Of a DNA stretch of 34,222 nt, positions 1 to 7,697 are shown one piece after another. Below the pieces are notes generated by a model. The model was not told the origin of the DNA. It was given only the letters and a program-made list of their open reading frames with translations, and did not search any database. The stretch covers positions 1 to 34,222 of the forward strand of contig JAPLKI010000023.1 of NCBI GenBank assembly GCA_026388155.1. The letters run 5' to 3'. The stretch comes from Elusimicrobiota bacterium. Its GTDB lineage: Bacteria; Elusimicrobiota; Elusimicrobia; Elusimicrobiales; UBA9959. A program made the translations under genes and the position numbers. Positions within the stretch are counted from its first letter, which is position 1; each line of letters begins with the position of its first letter.

Positions 1-11
1 CGTGGGAATAA

Positions 12-202
12 TTGGAGGGGGTGACGGCGGGTTTGCCCGCTGCGCCCCAGTAGCGGAGAGGAGGCTCCACCCCTCAATACGGGGTGGAGGGGGACCACGG
101 GAGGCCGTCTGATGGCCATAGGCCCTGATACGGCACCTGCGTAGGCATTGGGTCCCCCACGGGTCTGGGGCGAAGGGCAATCCGCCGGCAGGACCCCCGA
201 AC
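12..202. repeat. Dispersed structured element, copy 1 (tRNA-end-like terminus)
   Basis: Non-coding element bounded by TTGGAGGGGGTGAC on the left and GGCAGGACCCCCGAAC on the right. The same pair of end sequences, slightly varied, bounds the elements at 17542-17771 and 28261-28403. Inside is a perfect 9-bp hairpin (CTCCACCCC 65-73 with GGGGTGGAG 81-89, 7-nt loop) and a second short hairpin (GCGGG/CCCGC near 26-40). Positions 103-125 match 19769-19791 in inverted orientation at 22 of 23 bases. No convincing reading frame crosses it. Read on the minus strand, the left end is GTCACCCCCTCCA, resembling a tRNA acceptor 3' strand plus CCA. Function unknown; it could be a structured RNA or a mobile-element remnant. 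Confidence 0.5.
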
Positions 203-261
203 TTGCAGCCACGACACATATAAATTCCACCGCTTGTTGCACTAGCGATTTGAACTCGTGG
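181..261. repeat. 81-bp dispersed repeat, copy A
   Basis: This 81-bp segment recurs in the same orientation at 10766-10846 with 6 mismatches by eye (about 93% identity). It starts inside the right end of the element at 12-202 (GGCAGGACCCCCGAAC) and runs on about 59 bp past it. The second copy lies in the spacer upstream of the M20 peptidase, so the two are intergenic duplicates, not coding homologues. No target-site duplication is obvious at either side. Confidence 0.85.
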
Positions 262-491
262 GGGTGCTGCCCGCCAGGGGGCTCCCAGGCCGAGGTTTAG
301 AGGGGGTTCCATTCGTGTACAGCACCTGCGCAGGCAGTGTATTATAGCGGCACTGATTCGATTTTTACGGTTTTTTGATGCGGTCGGAAGCTTTAGACGC
401 GAGGGGAACTTACGATAAGTGCCCTTATGTCGACTACGAACAACTACAGATTCCTAATGTCCTGCGTAAAACGGCTGGAAGTGTTAACGGT
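262..491. other. Intergenic region, no gene recognised
   Basis: Contains a perfect 10-bp palindrome CCTGCGCAGG near 325-334 in the context GCACCTGCGCAGG; a near copy (GCACCTGCGTAGG) lies near 133-145. On the minus strand a TATAAT-like hexamer lies near 340-346. A 97-codon frame starts near 375, but most of it overlaps the protease-like gene in antisense, so I do not call it. No clear terminator for the minus-strand gene ending at 492 was found. Confidence 0.4.
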
Positions 492-1586
492 TCAGCGAGC
501 GGTTTTCTCTTTAAGGATCCACACGCGCGAACTGAACGGGTCGAAGACCACGGTCTCCATGTCCGCCATGAACGAGCCGCCCAGTTGGGCCGACGGTCTG
601 GTGTGAGCGCCGATGCCGCCGCAGGCCATGGCCCCCGGCGGGGTGCGCTTCACGTAAACCACGGCTGACCGGAAGCTGCGCGCAGCGCTTCCGTCCTCGG
701 CTATGAACTCTATCGCGCCCTTGTTAAGGCGGTAGGCTTCCACAGGTTCCAGCAGGCCCGGCACGCAGGTGGACAGCTTTTTATCGTTCTCGGGGCAGCG
801 CAGCAGAGCGCCGGGATCAGCGGCGGTTATAAGCGAGTAGAGCGCCTGGTTGATGTTTACGGAGTGCCGCACTATATAGTCGCTGTAGCCCGTATCTATC
901 TGCGCGAGCGCGTCCACGCCGGCCACGCGGACAGGCACGGCGGGAACGTTCGGGACCGACAGCGGCCCGGAATAGTTCTCATCGAGCGCATTCAGCGGAA
1001 GCAGCTTGCGGGTATCGTCAGAAAAATATCCGGCCGTAGACAACGGGGAGAAACCGGCGGCGAGCAGCGCGCCGGACGAACAGAACTCTCTCCTGCCGGC
1101 ACGGGAAAAGGAGTTCCTGCTGAAGAGCAGCGTGTACGCGTTCTCGCTGAGAAAATCCGTGCCTATAATGCCGGCCTGCCTGGAGTCCAGGACAAGCCCG
1201 GAATAATCGGCGGTAAGCAGGGACACGCTGCCCTGGTTGTCCACAAAAGAAAAGTCTTCAAAGTCGCATTGCCGGCCCGGCGCCGCGGGGTCGCAGCTGC
1301 CCTGAACCGGCTTGACTCCGGGCATCGCGTTCAGGTCGATGGATGAGACATTGGCTCCGTAATCCAGCAGAAACGTTCCGCGCCTGCCGCCTATCTGCAC
1401 CTCAGCGTACGGCATCTCTTTCGACATCCGCATGGGGACGGTTTTACCGAGGCAGGCCGGGTAAAGCGCGGCCGGCGCGTATTGTGCGGGGGCCTCCCTC
1501 TTCACGTATTGCGGGGCGGGCACCGGGTCCGGCGAGGCGCACGCGGCCGCGGACATCAAGGCAAAATAGATGGCTCCTTCGATCAT
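492..1586 (-). CDS. Exported retropepsin/pepsin-like aspartyl protease family protein
   Basis: 364-residue protein from the chosen ATG. Two protease-like lobes are visible. The first has GTFLLDYGANVSSID, matching the hydrophobic-hydrophobic-D-x-G-A pattern but with Tyr instead of Thr/Ser (DYGA). The second has ALAQIDTGYSDYIV, a canonical DTG. The N-terminus from Met at 1586 reads MIEGAIYFALMSAAAC, a signal-peptide-like stretch ending in a possible lipobox Cys, followed by a Pro-rich linker; a periplasmic or lipid-anchored location is inferred. A longer frame begins with TTG at 1694, but its 36 extra residues are basic and would bury the signal sequence. No strong Shine-Dalgarno precedes 1586. 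The altered first motif leaves proteolytic activity uncertain; it may be a binding or inactive relative. Confidence 0.7.
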   Translation of the reverse strand: MIEGAIYFALMSAAACASPDPVPAPQYVKREAPAQYAPAALYPACLGKTVPMRMSKEMPYAEVQIGGRRGTFLLDYGANVSSIDLNAMPGVKPVQGSCDPAAPGRQCDFEDFSFVDNQGSVSLLTADYSGLVLDSRQAGIIGTDFLSENAYTLLFSRNSFSRAGRREFCSSGALLAAGFSPLSTAGYFSDDTRKLLPLNALDENYSGPLSVPNVPAVPVRVAGVDALAQIDTGYSDYIVRHSVNINQALYSLITAADPGALLRCPENDKKLSTCVPGLLEPVEAYRLNKGAIEFIAEDGSAARSFRSAVVYVKRTPPGAMACGGIGAHTRPSAQLGGSFMADMETVVFDPFSSRVWILKEKTAR

Positions 1587-1760
1587 ATTTAAAACCGCTA
1601 ATGAAATGGGCCGGGGCTTAAATTTTCGCACCGGGTACCGGCGCGCCTGACCCGGTATAGGGATATTATGCACCTGATGGCTGGTGCCGCGCAAATTCCC
1701 GCTGGGAAACAGCCTTGAAAACCAGGGATCTGCGCGACATATCCGCCGCGTGAGTCAGTA

Positions 1761-3305
1761 TTATGCCGGCGTATCGTCCGAGTTACAATGGATTCCATGT
1801 GTTTTCTCCGCGCATAGATGCGCGGCTATTACGGCGCCCGGAACGCCCCCGATTTGACTTGCCCAGCAAGAGCCGATCAACAGATTTTTTACGGGAGTTT
1901 CTATATGGATGTTAAACCCGTTTTTATAAAACCGTTTATGCGGGTTCCAGCTCCAGGAGCTGGTTGCGCCCCGCGTGTTGCCGGTAAATTTCTCATACGT
2001 TAAAGGAGACGCGGTATCCGCCAAACATATTGATTCTTTTAACCCGGGAACGAGCGAAGAACCCCTTTTTATAAGCGCGCTCCCCGCGTTCTCTTTCAGC
2101 TTCCGATATTTAGATTTGTCTCCGCCTCCCCAATTATTCATCCAGCCGTAAGAGGCCAGGGTTTGTATCATAAGCGAAGATCTTCCCGCGGGGGCAAGCC
2201 CTGAATTCATTACCGACGGGGAAAAGAGCGTTAAAGCGGTTTTGGCGAAAAAGTCCTCGTCGTTCGTGTCTTCAATGTCCGCTCTTTTGCCTCCTTTGGA
2301 AATATCCGGGTTTAAATAAACATGCGCGGTTTTAAGCGCTTTTGCAAGCTCATCATTCGGCATTTTCAACCCCAGATACACCGTAAAAACGCCTTCCGAA
2401 ACCTGCGCTTTTTCAATCCGCTCCCTTTCGCTTTGCTCAACCAGGTCCGGATGGTCCAAAAGTTTTAAGAGCGTGTTTTTATAATCGCAGGCGGAAATTA
2501 CAACGTCTGAGGGGTATTCAACCCCGTTGGCCTTAACGCCTGCAACGCGATTGTTTTCGGTTATAATGCCGTCTACCCGCGAATTTAGTTTTAGTTTGCC
2601 GCCTAACTCCGTAAACCTGCCGGCTAAAACGTCGGCCCATTCCTGCATTCCGCCGCGCACCGTCCAATAATCTTCACAGATGGCATGAAGCGCCCCGCCT
2701 ATTATCCACGCGCCCATGCCCGGATACATAATGTTTGAAAGAACGGAAAAAAGCTCCGAGTCCCTGCTGAAAAACCGTTCCGTAAAACTTTCTATGGTCG
2801 TATTTTTGTATTCTTTGAATATTCCAGCCGCCCTGAAAGCGTTGAACATAAAAGGAACCATTTTGCGCCAACGCTGAAAACCGCTAAATAAAAGCGGCGA
2901 AGGCGCATTTAATCTTTTCATGGCTTCATACATGCCGTCAACAGCGTGAAAATATTTTCCAAGTTCTTTGTTTTCTTCCGGGTACGCGTCAAAGATCATT
3001 TTTCTGCAGCCGGCGTAGCTTTCGACGACTTTGTCATACTTTTGCGAAACGAAACGCGGTTTTATTTTTATGAACTGAAGCTTGTCGAAAACCCCGATAT
3101 CCCGCATAACCTTGAAAATAGAACCCGAACTTTCAAAGGACAGCGTACCGCCCTCAAAATAAAAACCTTCCCGGCTGAACCCGGAAATATATCCGCCGGG
3201 CACATTGCGGGCTTCAAATATCGCCACGTTATAGCCTTTTGCCGCCAAAAGGTTGCCCGCGGTCAACCCGCCTATACCCGCCCCAATAATCGCAATATTC
3301 TTCAT
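1761..3305 (-). CDS. FAD-dependent oxidoreductase, phytoene desaturase (CrtI)/retinol saturase-like
   Basis: 514 residues. Residues 1-30 (MKNIAIIGAGIGGLTAGNLL) hold the dinucleotide-binding GxGxxG, followed by FEAR and a PGGY segment typical of the CrtI/COG1233 group. The C-terminus carries the second FAD signature (NLLIGSCWASQIGGVPGAV). Length fits the family (about 490-520). The family performs flavin-dependent desaturation, isomerisation or saturation of polyenes; no other carotenoid or isoprenoid gene is nearby, so the substrate cannot be assigned. The frame remains open to 3404, but the family N-terminus begins at the Met at 3305; 33 upstream residues would be non-homologous. A good sigma70-like promoter lies at 3426-3455, giving a leader of about 113 nt for this start. 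Confidence 0.85.
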   Translation of the reverse strand: MKNIAIIGAGIGGLTAGNLLAAKGYNVAIFEARNVPGGYISGFSREGFYFEGGTLSFESSGSIFKVMRDIGVFDKLQFIKIKPRFVSQKYDKVVESYAGCRKMIFDAYPEENKELGKYFHAVDGMYEAMKRLNAPSPLLFSGFQRWRKMVPFMFNAFRAAGIFKEYKNTTIESFTERFFSRDSELFSVLSNIMYPGMGAWIIGGALHAICEDYWTVRGGMQEWADVLAGRFTELGGKLKLNSRVDGIITENNRVAGVKANGVEYPSDVVISACDYKNTLLKLLDHPDLVEQSERERIEKAQVSEGVFTVYLGLKMPNDELAKALKTAHVYLNPDISKGGKRADIEDTNDEDFFAKTALTLFSPSVMNSGLAPAGRSSLMIQTLASYGWMNNWGGGDKSKYRKLKENAGSALIKRGSSLVPGLKESICLADTASPLTYEKFTGNTRGATSSWSWNPHKRFYKNGFNIHIETPVKNLLIGSCWASQIGGVPGAVIAAHLCAEKTHGIHCNSDDTPA

Positions 3306-3425
3306 AGACATCCATTGAACGGAATGCCGGCTAAAACAACCGGCCCGCCGTCTCACCACGCGCTTGGTGAACTCTCCGTCGTGGGGGGCTTTGCGGAATT
3401 TCATAAAAAAGCCCCCGCTTTTTGT

Positions 3426-3455
3426 ATTATAGCCTTTGGGTCAGCGATTCTGCAA
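3426..3455 (-). promoter_or_regulatory. Sigma70-type promoter for the CrtI-like oxidoreductase
   Basis: On the minus strand: -35 TTGCAG (3455-3450), 18-nt spacer, -10 TATAAT (3431-3426). Predicted start of transcription is near 3418. The leader would begin with a 9-bp hairpin (3384-3392 paired with 3408-3416, GGGGGCTTT/AAAGCCCCC), which could protect the 5' end or modulate expression. Confidence 0.6.
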
Positions 3456-3543
3456 AGGTGAAAATGTGTTCCAGGGGCGTCAAGTTACTATAATTGCTTT
3501 TACGTTTCCTGCAAGATCCATATAGCGAGGCGGAGGTATTGCC

Positions 3544-6048
3544 ATGGGCATAGTTGAACGATTGCGCTTGATGCTTGATCGGTTCTGGGATAGTCCGGCG
3601 GCGTGGCCGTTGCGGCGGCTGCGCAGGTCTGTAGCCGTAACGATCGGCCTTCCCATGCTCATACTGTTGTCGTCACCCTTCATCATCTTTATCTATGGCT
3701 TGGAGTCCATGCCGCTTCTGGCGTCGTTCTGCCTTCTTCCGGCATGGTTGGTTTTTATCGTGTTTCTGTGCACGGAAGGCCGCACGGTGAAAGCCGCCGC
3801 AGCCTATGGCCGCGATTCCCCTGAGGCGCTGCGCAGGGCCGCGGAGATGCTCAAAGACGCGGGGTTCACGGTGACGCCGCGCGGCGATGCTTCTCTCAGG
3901 GCCGGCCGGGTCTACCGGGCCGCGCGGGTCTTCCAATGGGTCTGTTGGGAGTCAGAGTGGCGGGAATATCCGCTTGAGATCATCGTCTCGGCCAAGCCAT
4001 CGCCGGGTGGCTGCCTCCTGGATGTGGTCTCCCGCTACCCCTTGTTCGCCCCTATCGGAAGGCTTGGCGAGAGGATCAAGGCGCTTCTTCGAGAGACGAC
4101 CGAAGCGGTAGCGGCGCTCAACCCCGCGGCGCTCGCCGCGGCCGACAGGAAACCGGTTTTCGCGCAAGGTTCATGGCTGCGTTTCGGAGGGATGACCCTG
4201 CGCATCCAATTAGTCCTTTTGGCGATGAGCATCTTCTCTATCGGGGCGGTCATCTTGCAGGGCCACGTGTTGTTCAGCAATGTGGGCGCTGAGATCGAGG
4301 CGGACCGGAGCACGGAGCGCTTGACCGTGGTGCAATCGGCGATTTTCGGGCAGATCGATCGCGCGCTCATGAACGAAGTCGAGAAGGTCCGCGGCATGGC
4401 GAAATCCGGCGAGTTGAAGAAAGGCCTGCCGCACCTCGCCAAGTCCTTGTCCCCTTCCGCCGGGTCCCTGCCGCTATTCGTCGGCACGCTTGAAGACGAC
4501 TCGCGGGTCCGCTTCACGCTCGCCTCGTCAGGGGGGGTGCCCTTGCCGACAGCCGCGAACGACCGGATCGACTATATCGACTATGCGGACCGGATTGCAG
4601 CAAGGGAGGGGCCTTTGACCTTGATCAGAGGTGTCGAGGGAGGCCTTTTCTACGGCCGGATCGTTAAGTTCTCCGCCATACCCCGTGACCTTGGAAAGAA
4701 GGCTATCGTGCTTGGGACTTTCCTGCCTTTTTCGGAATTGGAGCGAAGGGCCCTGCCCCTTTCTTATCCATGGACTCCGAGCGAGTTGACTGTATGGCAG
4801 GACGGCAGGTCTGTGGCGCGGATAGAATGGACGGACCACAAGACGGTGCGCGCCTGGAAAGGCGAAGGAGCTATTCCCGAAGAGGTCGCGACCAAAATGC
4901 TCAAGGACAGGGAGGACAGGGAGAAGAAATACGACAGCGATTGGAGGCAATTTACTAACTTCTTCTTTCTGGGCAATCTATTATCGGCGGATCCCAAATG
5001 GGAGGTGCTCGATGAGAAGCGGGGCGACCATTCCTGGCTTGTCGCCTACAATATCGCTGACGGCCAAGTCGGGACGGGATTCAGCGCGATCTCATTCGCT
5101 TGCCGTAATTATGGGGAGATCTACGACATCTTGAGAGGAAGCGTATGGTTTTTTATAATCATAGCACCGCTGATTCTAATGGTGGTCTTTTGTCTCGGCG
5201 CGTACCTCTCCAACCATCTGACCCTGCCTATCTTCGAGGTCAAGGACGCCCTGAAGACCATCACGGACGGCGACCTCTCGGTCCGCATGGAGGTCAAGCG
5301 CAAAGACGAACTGGGTCAGCTGGCGGCCGCCGTCAACACGCTGGCCTCGGAGCTGCAACGGCGCGAGGCGGTTCAGGAACTGCTGGGAAAATACATGTCC
5401 CGCCAGGTGGCCGAGCAGATACTGAGGGAGCCGGAGACATCCTCCCTCGCGGGGACCCAGCGCGAAGTGAGTATCCTGTTCGCGGATGTCCGGGGCTTCA
5501 CAGACTACTCCGAGCGTCACCCGGTCGGCGTCGTGGTCCAGAGCCTCAACGAGTACTTCGGGGTCATGGTGGAAGTTATAGCGGCCCACGAGGGGGTGCT
5601 CGACAAATACATCGGCGACGGGCTCATGGCCGTGTTCAACGCGCCGCATAACCAGCCCGACCATGCCAGGCGCGCCGTCATCACGGCGCTCGAGATGCAG
5701 GCGGCCCTGCAGTCCCTGAATCTCAAGCGCGCCCAGCGGGGCGAAGAGCCCATCGCGATCGGCATCGGAGTCAATACGGGCATCGCCATCTCGGGCAGGC
5801 TGGGCTCGGTCAAGCGGATGGAGTTCACCGTGGTCGGGGATACGGTCAACCTGGCCTCGCGGCTCGAGCACCACGCTCTTAAGGGGCAGATCCTTATCGG
5901 CCCCGGCACCTTCGAGAAGGTCAGGGACGGGGTCGATTATGAGGCGCTGGGCAAGGTCGCGGTGAAAGGAAAGCGCGAGCCGGTCGAGGTCTGGCTGGTC
6001 AAAGGCATCAAGCCCGCGCCCGGTAACTGGGTGGAGCGGGCCGTATAG
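3544..6048 (+). CDS. Membrane-bound class III adenylate/guanylate cyclase with HAMP domain
   Basis: 834 residues. Two N-terminal membrane segments (about 28-75) precede a soluble stretch; a third segment (about 218-245) and a fourth (about 532-558) flank a ~290-residue extracytoplasmic sensor-like region. HAMP follows (about 560-612; LPIFEVKDALKTITDGDL) and then the catalytic cyclase domain (about 640-828). Active-site signatures are present: FADVRGFT (metal Asp), DKYIGDGLMAVF (second metal Asp and base-recognising Lys), GIGVNTG, and VVGDTVNLASRLE (Asn and Arg for catalysis). It should make cAMP (or cGMP) from NTP in response to an external signal. GGAGG lies just upstream of the ATG. Codon style differs from neighbours: Ile is nearly always ATC and third positions are G/C-rich, whereas neighbours use many ATA codons, suggesting transfer. 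Confidence 0.93.
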   Translation: MGIVERLRLMLDRFWDSPAAWPLRRLRRSVAVTIGLPMLILLSSPFIIFIYGLESMPLLASFCLLPAWLVFIVFLCTEGRTVKAAAAYGRDSPEALRRAAEMLKDAGFTVTPRGDASLRAGRVYRAARVFQWVCWESEWREYPLEIIVSAKPSPGGCLLDVVSRYPLFAPIGRLGERIKALLRETTEAVAALNPAALAAADRKPVFAQGSWLRFGGMTLRIQLVLLAMSIFSIGAVILQGHVLFSNVGAEIEADRSTERLTVVQSAIFGQIDRALMNEVEKVRGMAKSGELKKGLPHLAKSLSPSAGSLPLFVGTLEDDSRVRFTLASSGGVPLPTAANDRIDYIDYADRIAAREGPLTLIRGVEGGLFYGRIVKFSAIPRDLGKKAIVLGTFLPFSELERRALPLSYPWTPSELTVWQDGRSVARIEWTDHKTVRAWKGEGAIPEEVATKMLKDREDREKKYDSDWRQFTNFFFLGNLLSADPKWEVLDEKRGDHSWLVAYNIADGQVGTGFSAISFACRNYGEIYDILRGSVWFFIIIAPLILMVVFCLGAYLSNHLTLPIFEVKDALKTITDGDLSVRMEVKRKDELGQLAAAVNTLASELQRREAVQELLGKYMSRQVAEQILREPETSSLAGTQREVSILFADVRGFTDYSERHPVGVVVQSLNEYFGVMVEVIAAHEGVLDKYIGDGLMAVFNAPHNQPDHARRAVITALEMQAALQSLNLKRAQRGEEPIAIGIGVNTGIAISGRLGSVKRMEFTVVGDTVNLASRLEHHALKGQILIGPGTFEKVRDGVDYEALGKVAVKGKREPVEVWLVKGIKPAPGNWVERAV

Positions 6049-6095
6049 AGATCATTGTGGCGGACAACGGCTCCACCGATGCTTATGTTTACTAG
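6048..6095 (+). pseudogene. Glycosyltransferase family 2 fragment (15 codons)
   Basis: Overlapping the last base of the cyclase stop codon, an open stretch translates as EIIVADNGSTDAYVY and then stop. EIIVADNGSTD is the highly conserved nucleotide-sugar-binding strand of GT2 glycosyltransferases (consensus VVDNGSTD). Nothing else of a glycosyltransferase remains, so this is read as a recombination scar left when the cyclase segment joined its present neighbour. It shares the cyclase's ATC-rich codon style. Confidence 0.6.
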
Positions 6096-6105
6096 AGATT
6101 TGTTA

Positions 6106-7476
6106 TCAGTTCAGCCCGCCAAGTTCGATAAGCCTGTTAAGTATCTGCCTGGGGTTCTCCCGGGCCGGAATGGCTTCGCTGAGCGCCCTGGTTCGGAGCA
6201 CGCCGCCTTCCATTTTATAAACCACGCGCGGTTCGTTCTGAAAGCCGGAGAGCGCCTCGGAACGGCTGACCTTCTGGGCGCGGCCGCCGCTGAAAACCTC
6301 CAGCGAAGTGTAAAAAGGTATCAATGAAGGCAGCCAGGAGACCGTTCTCTGGTATCGATAGAGTTTTGCCGCTTCTGCCGAGCGCATATCCACGGCGGTT
6401 TTAATAAGCTCCTTTTTGGAGCCTTCAATGGTTCCCTGCCGCCAGCTCCGGTTGAATCTGACCCCGCCCCAGTCCCGCGAAGCGAGCAGTTCCGTCGCAA
6501 TTATTTTCGCAAGTCTCCCCACAGGTTCCAATTCGGGAAGATGTTTGTTTTCGTCTCCCGTGGGACGCGAAATATAATAATTTTTGGAGTGCCCGTCCTT
6601 CTGCGTGTTGCCGGCCATAGCCTCATGGCTTCCGGGAAGCCTGAGCAGCCAGGTGTTCGTTTCAGGACCGGCCGCCGGGATAACAGGCTCGAACATCCAG
6701 GTCCGTTCGTCTTCGGCGTACAGCCCGATATAATTTTTTATTTTCTCGTTCAGGCTATAAGTGACGGCTGGCACCGAACCGTCTCCGGGAACAGGTTCCA
6801 ACGCCAGAATATTGATAGTTTTGATCCTGGGATTGTTCTTGATTTTATCGGCGGTCAGCATCGTCAATACTCCGCCGCGGCTGTGCCCCACCAGGTTAAG
6901 CGTTATATCTCCGGTGGTCGAAGCCAGCACGGAATTGATGTAGGTTACGGCCTCATCCACACATTTGTTCCAGTCCCGCGCCGTTAGAAAAGAGCTGGGA
7001 AAGTATTGTCCGTACAGGCCTTTGCTGTTCTGGTCCAGGGAATTGATATCGAACTGTTCGTCCAGTGAGGTTTTTACGGGGTATGCGGCGGTTGAGCCGG
7101 GGAGGTCGTCCGTTCCTATCCCGTTTACCACAAGTTTATAGGAGTCGGCATCCTGCTCATGAAAGAGGGTCGAAACCAATTCAGAGGACCAGAAGCCGGA
7201 AGAACCGTCCGGGCTGTGGGCGTCTTCGGCCCTCCACCAGTCCTTTGTTATGGCCGTGCCGCAGAAATAGATAGTGACCGTGTTCGCACGTACGGATTTC
7301 TCCGGTTTCACTGCGGGAAGTTGCGTTGAGGCGGAGGCTTTTATGCCGGCGGCATCCATCGCCGGTAATATAAATTCGTCGGCATACGCGCCGCCGGCCA
7401 GGCTTATGACGAACAAAGATATAAAGATTTTATTCGTAATTTTTTCCCTCCAGACTGTTCTAAACCGCTCAGTCAT
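6106..7476 (-). CDS. Secreted alpha/beta-hydrolase (lipase-like serine hydrolase)
   Basis: 456 residues from the ATG at 7476. A hydrophobic signal sequence (IFISLFVISLAGGAYA) is followed by the mature protein. The nucleophile elbow GHSRGG (near 6871-6888) and preceding strand (ITLNLV) identify the alpha/beta-hydrolase fold; later Asp/Glu and His residues (AEDERTW, GSHEAM, DGHSKNY) are candidate triad members. The substrate is unknown. Start choice is open: the ATG has no Shine-Dalgarno and lies upstream of the transcription start predicted from the -10 at 7482-7477, whereas GGAGGG (7451-7446) sits 5 nt before an in-frame ATT at 7440, giving a compact signal peptide (444 residues). See findings. 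The gene stands alone on its strand, with the cyclase on the other side. Confidence 0.8.
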   Translation of the reverse strand: MTERFRTVWREKITNKIFISLFVISLAGGAYADEFILPAMDAAGIKASASTQLPAVKPEKSVRANTVTIYFCGTAITKDWWRAEDAHSPDGSSGFWSSELVSTLFHEQDADSYKLVVNGIGTDDLPGSTAAYPVKTSLDEQFDINSLDQNSKGLYGQYFPSSFLTARDWNKCVDEAVTYINSVLASTTGDITLNLVGHSRGGVLTMLTADKIKNNPRIKTINILALEPVPGDGSVPAVTYSLNEKIKNYIGLYAEDERTWMFEPVIPAAGPETNTWLLRLPGSHEAMAGNTQKDGHSKNYYISRPTGDENKHLPELEPVGRLAKIIATELLASRDWGGVRFNRSWRQGTIEGSKKELIKTAVDMRSAEAAKLYRYQRTVSWLPSLIPFYTSLEVFSGGRAQKVSRSEALSGFQNEPRVVYKMEGGVLRTRALSEAIPARENPRQILNRLIELGGLN

Positions 7477-7504
7477 AGTATACGAAACAGTAAGAATATT
7501 CTTA
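7477..7504 (-). promoter_or_regulatory. Promoter with 14-bp palindromic operator upstream of the hydrolase
   Basis: On the minus strand a -10 TATACT (7482-7477) has only a weak -35 (ATAAGA, 7505-7500; 17-nt spacer). The spacer is occupied by the perfect palindrome TAAGAATATTCTTA (7491-7504), placed where a repressor or activator dimer would control access. The regulator is unknown. Confidence 0.45.
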
Positions 7505-7622
7505 TGAGCCAAAAGTCCGCCTATTTCATGACAAAAGGCCCAGTCCGGCACTAGGTAAATAATAACCCTTTGCGCGCGCTCTCGCGCCGGCGCCCCGCTC
7601 TTTGTTAATATATACAGCGGTG

Positions 7623-7678
7623 GTAACAAGTTGCCAGTGACCAGTAACCGGTTACCGGTAACCGAATACCGGATACCG
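7623..7678. repeat. Heptanucleotide array (8 units) upstream of ettA
   Basis: Eight consecutive 7-bp units follow the pattern G/A-N-N-R/A-C-C-R, for example GTAACCG, GTTACCG, GTAACCG, AATACCG, GATACCG. Part of it is a perfect 16-bp palindrome (CGGTTACCGGTAACCG), so the array can fold into a hairpin. It ends 19 bp before the ettA start codon. Other degenerate heptamer arrays occur at 28474, 32154, 32223, 32612 and 32741. Confidence 0.75.
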
Positions 7679-7697
7679 CAGTTAAGACGGAGACTAT

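Noticed and set aside
181-261. Integron attC site (GAAC...GTTG cores with palindromic spacer)
   Set aside because: The ends do not fit RYYYAAC/GTTRRRY, the arms do not pair, and no integrase or cassette genes are present.
375-668. 97-codon frame at the left edge
   Set aside because: Mostly antisense to the protease-like gene, no ribosome site, composition not protein-like.
4035-5909. Long minus-strand frames inside the cyclase gene
   Set aside because: They are antisense products of a GC-rich coding sequence; the plus frame has full domain structure.
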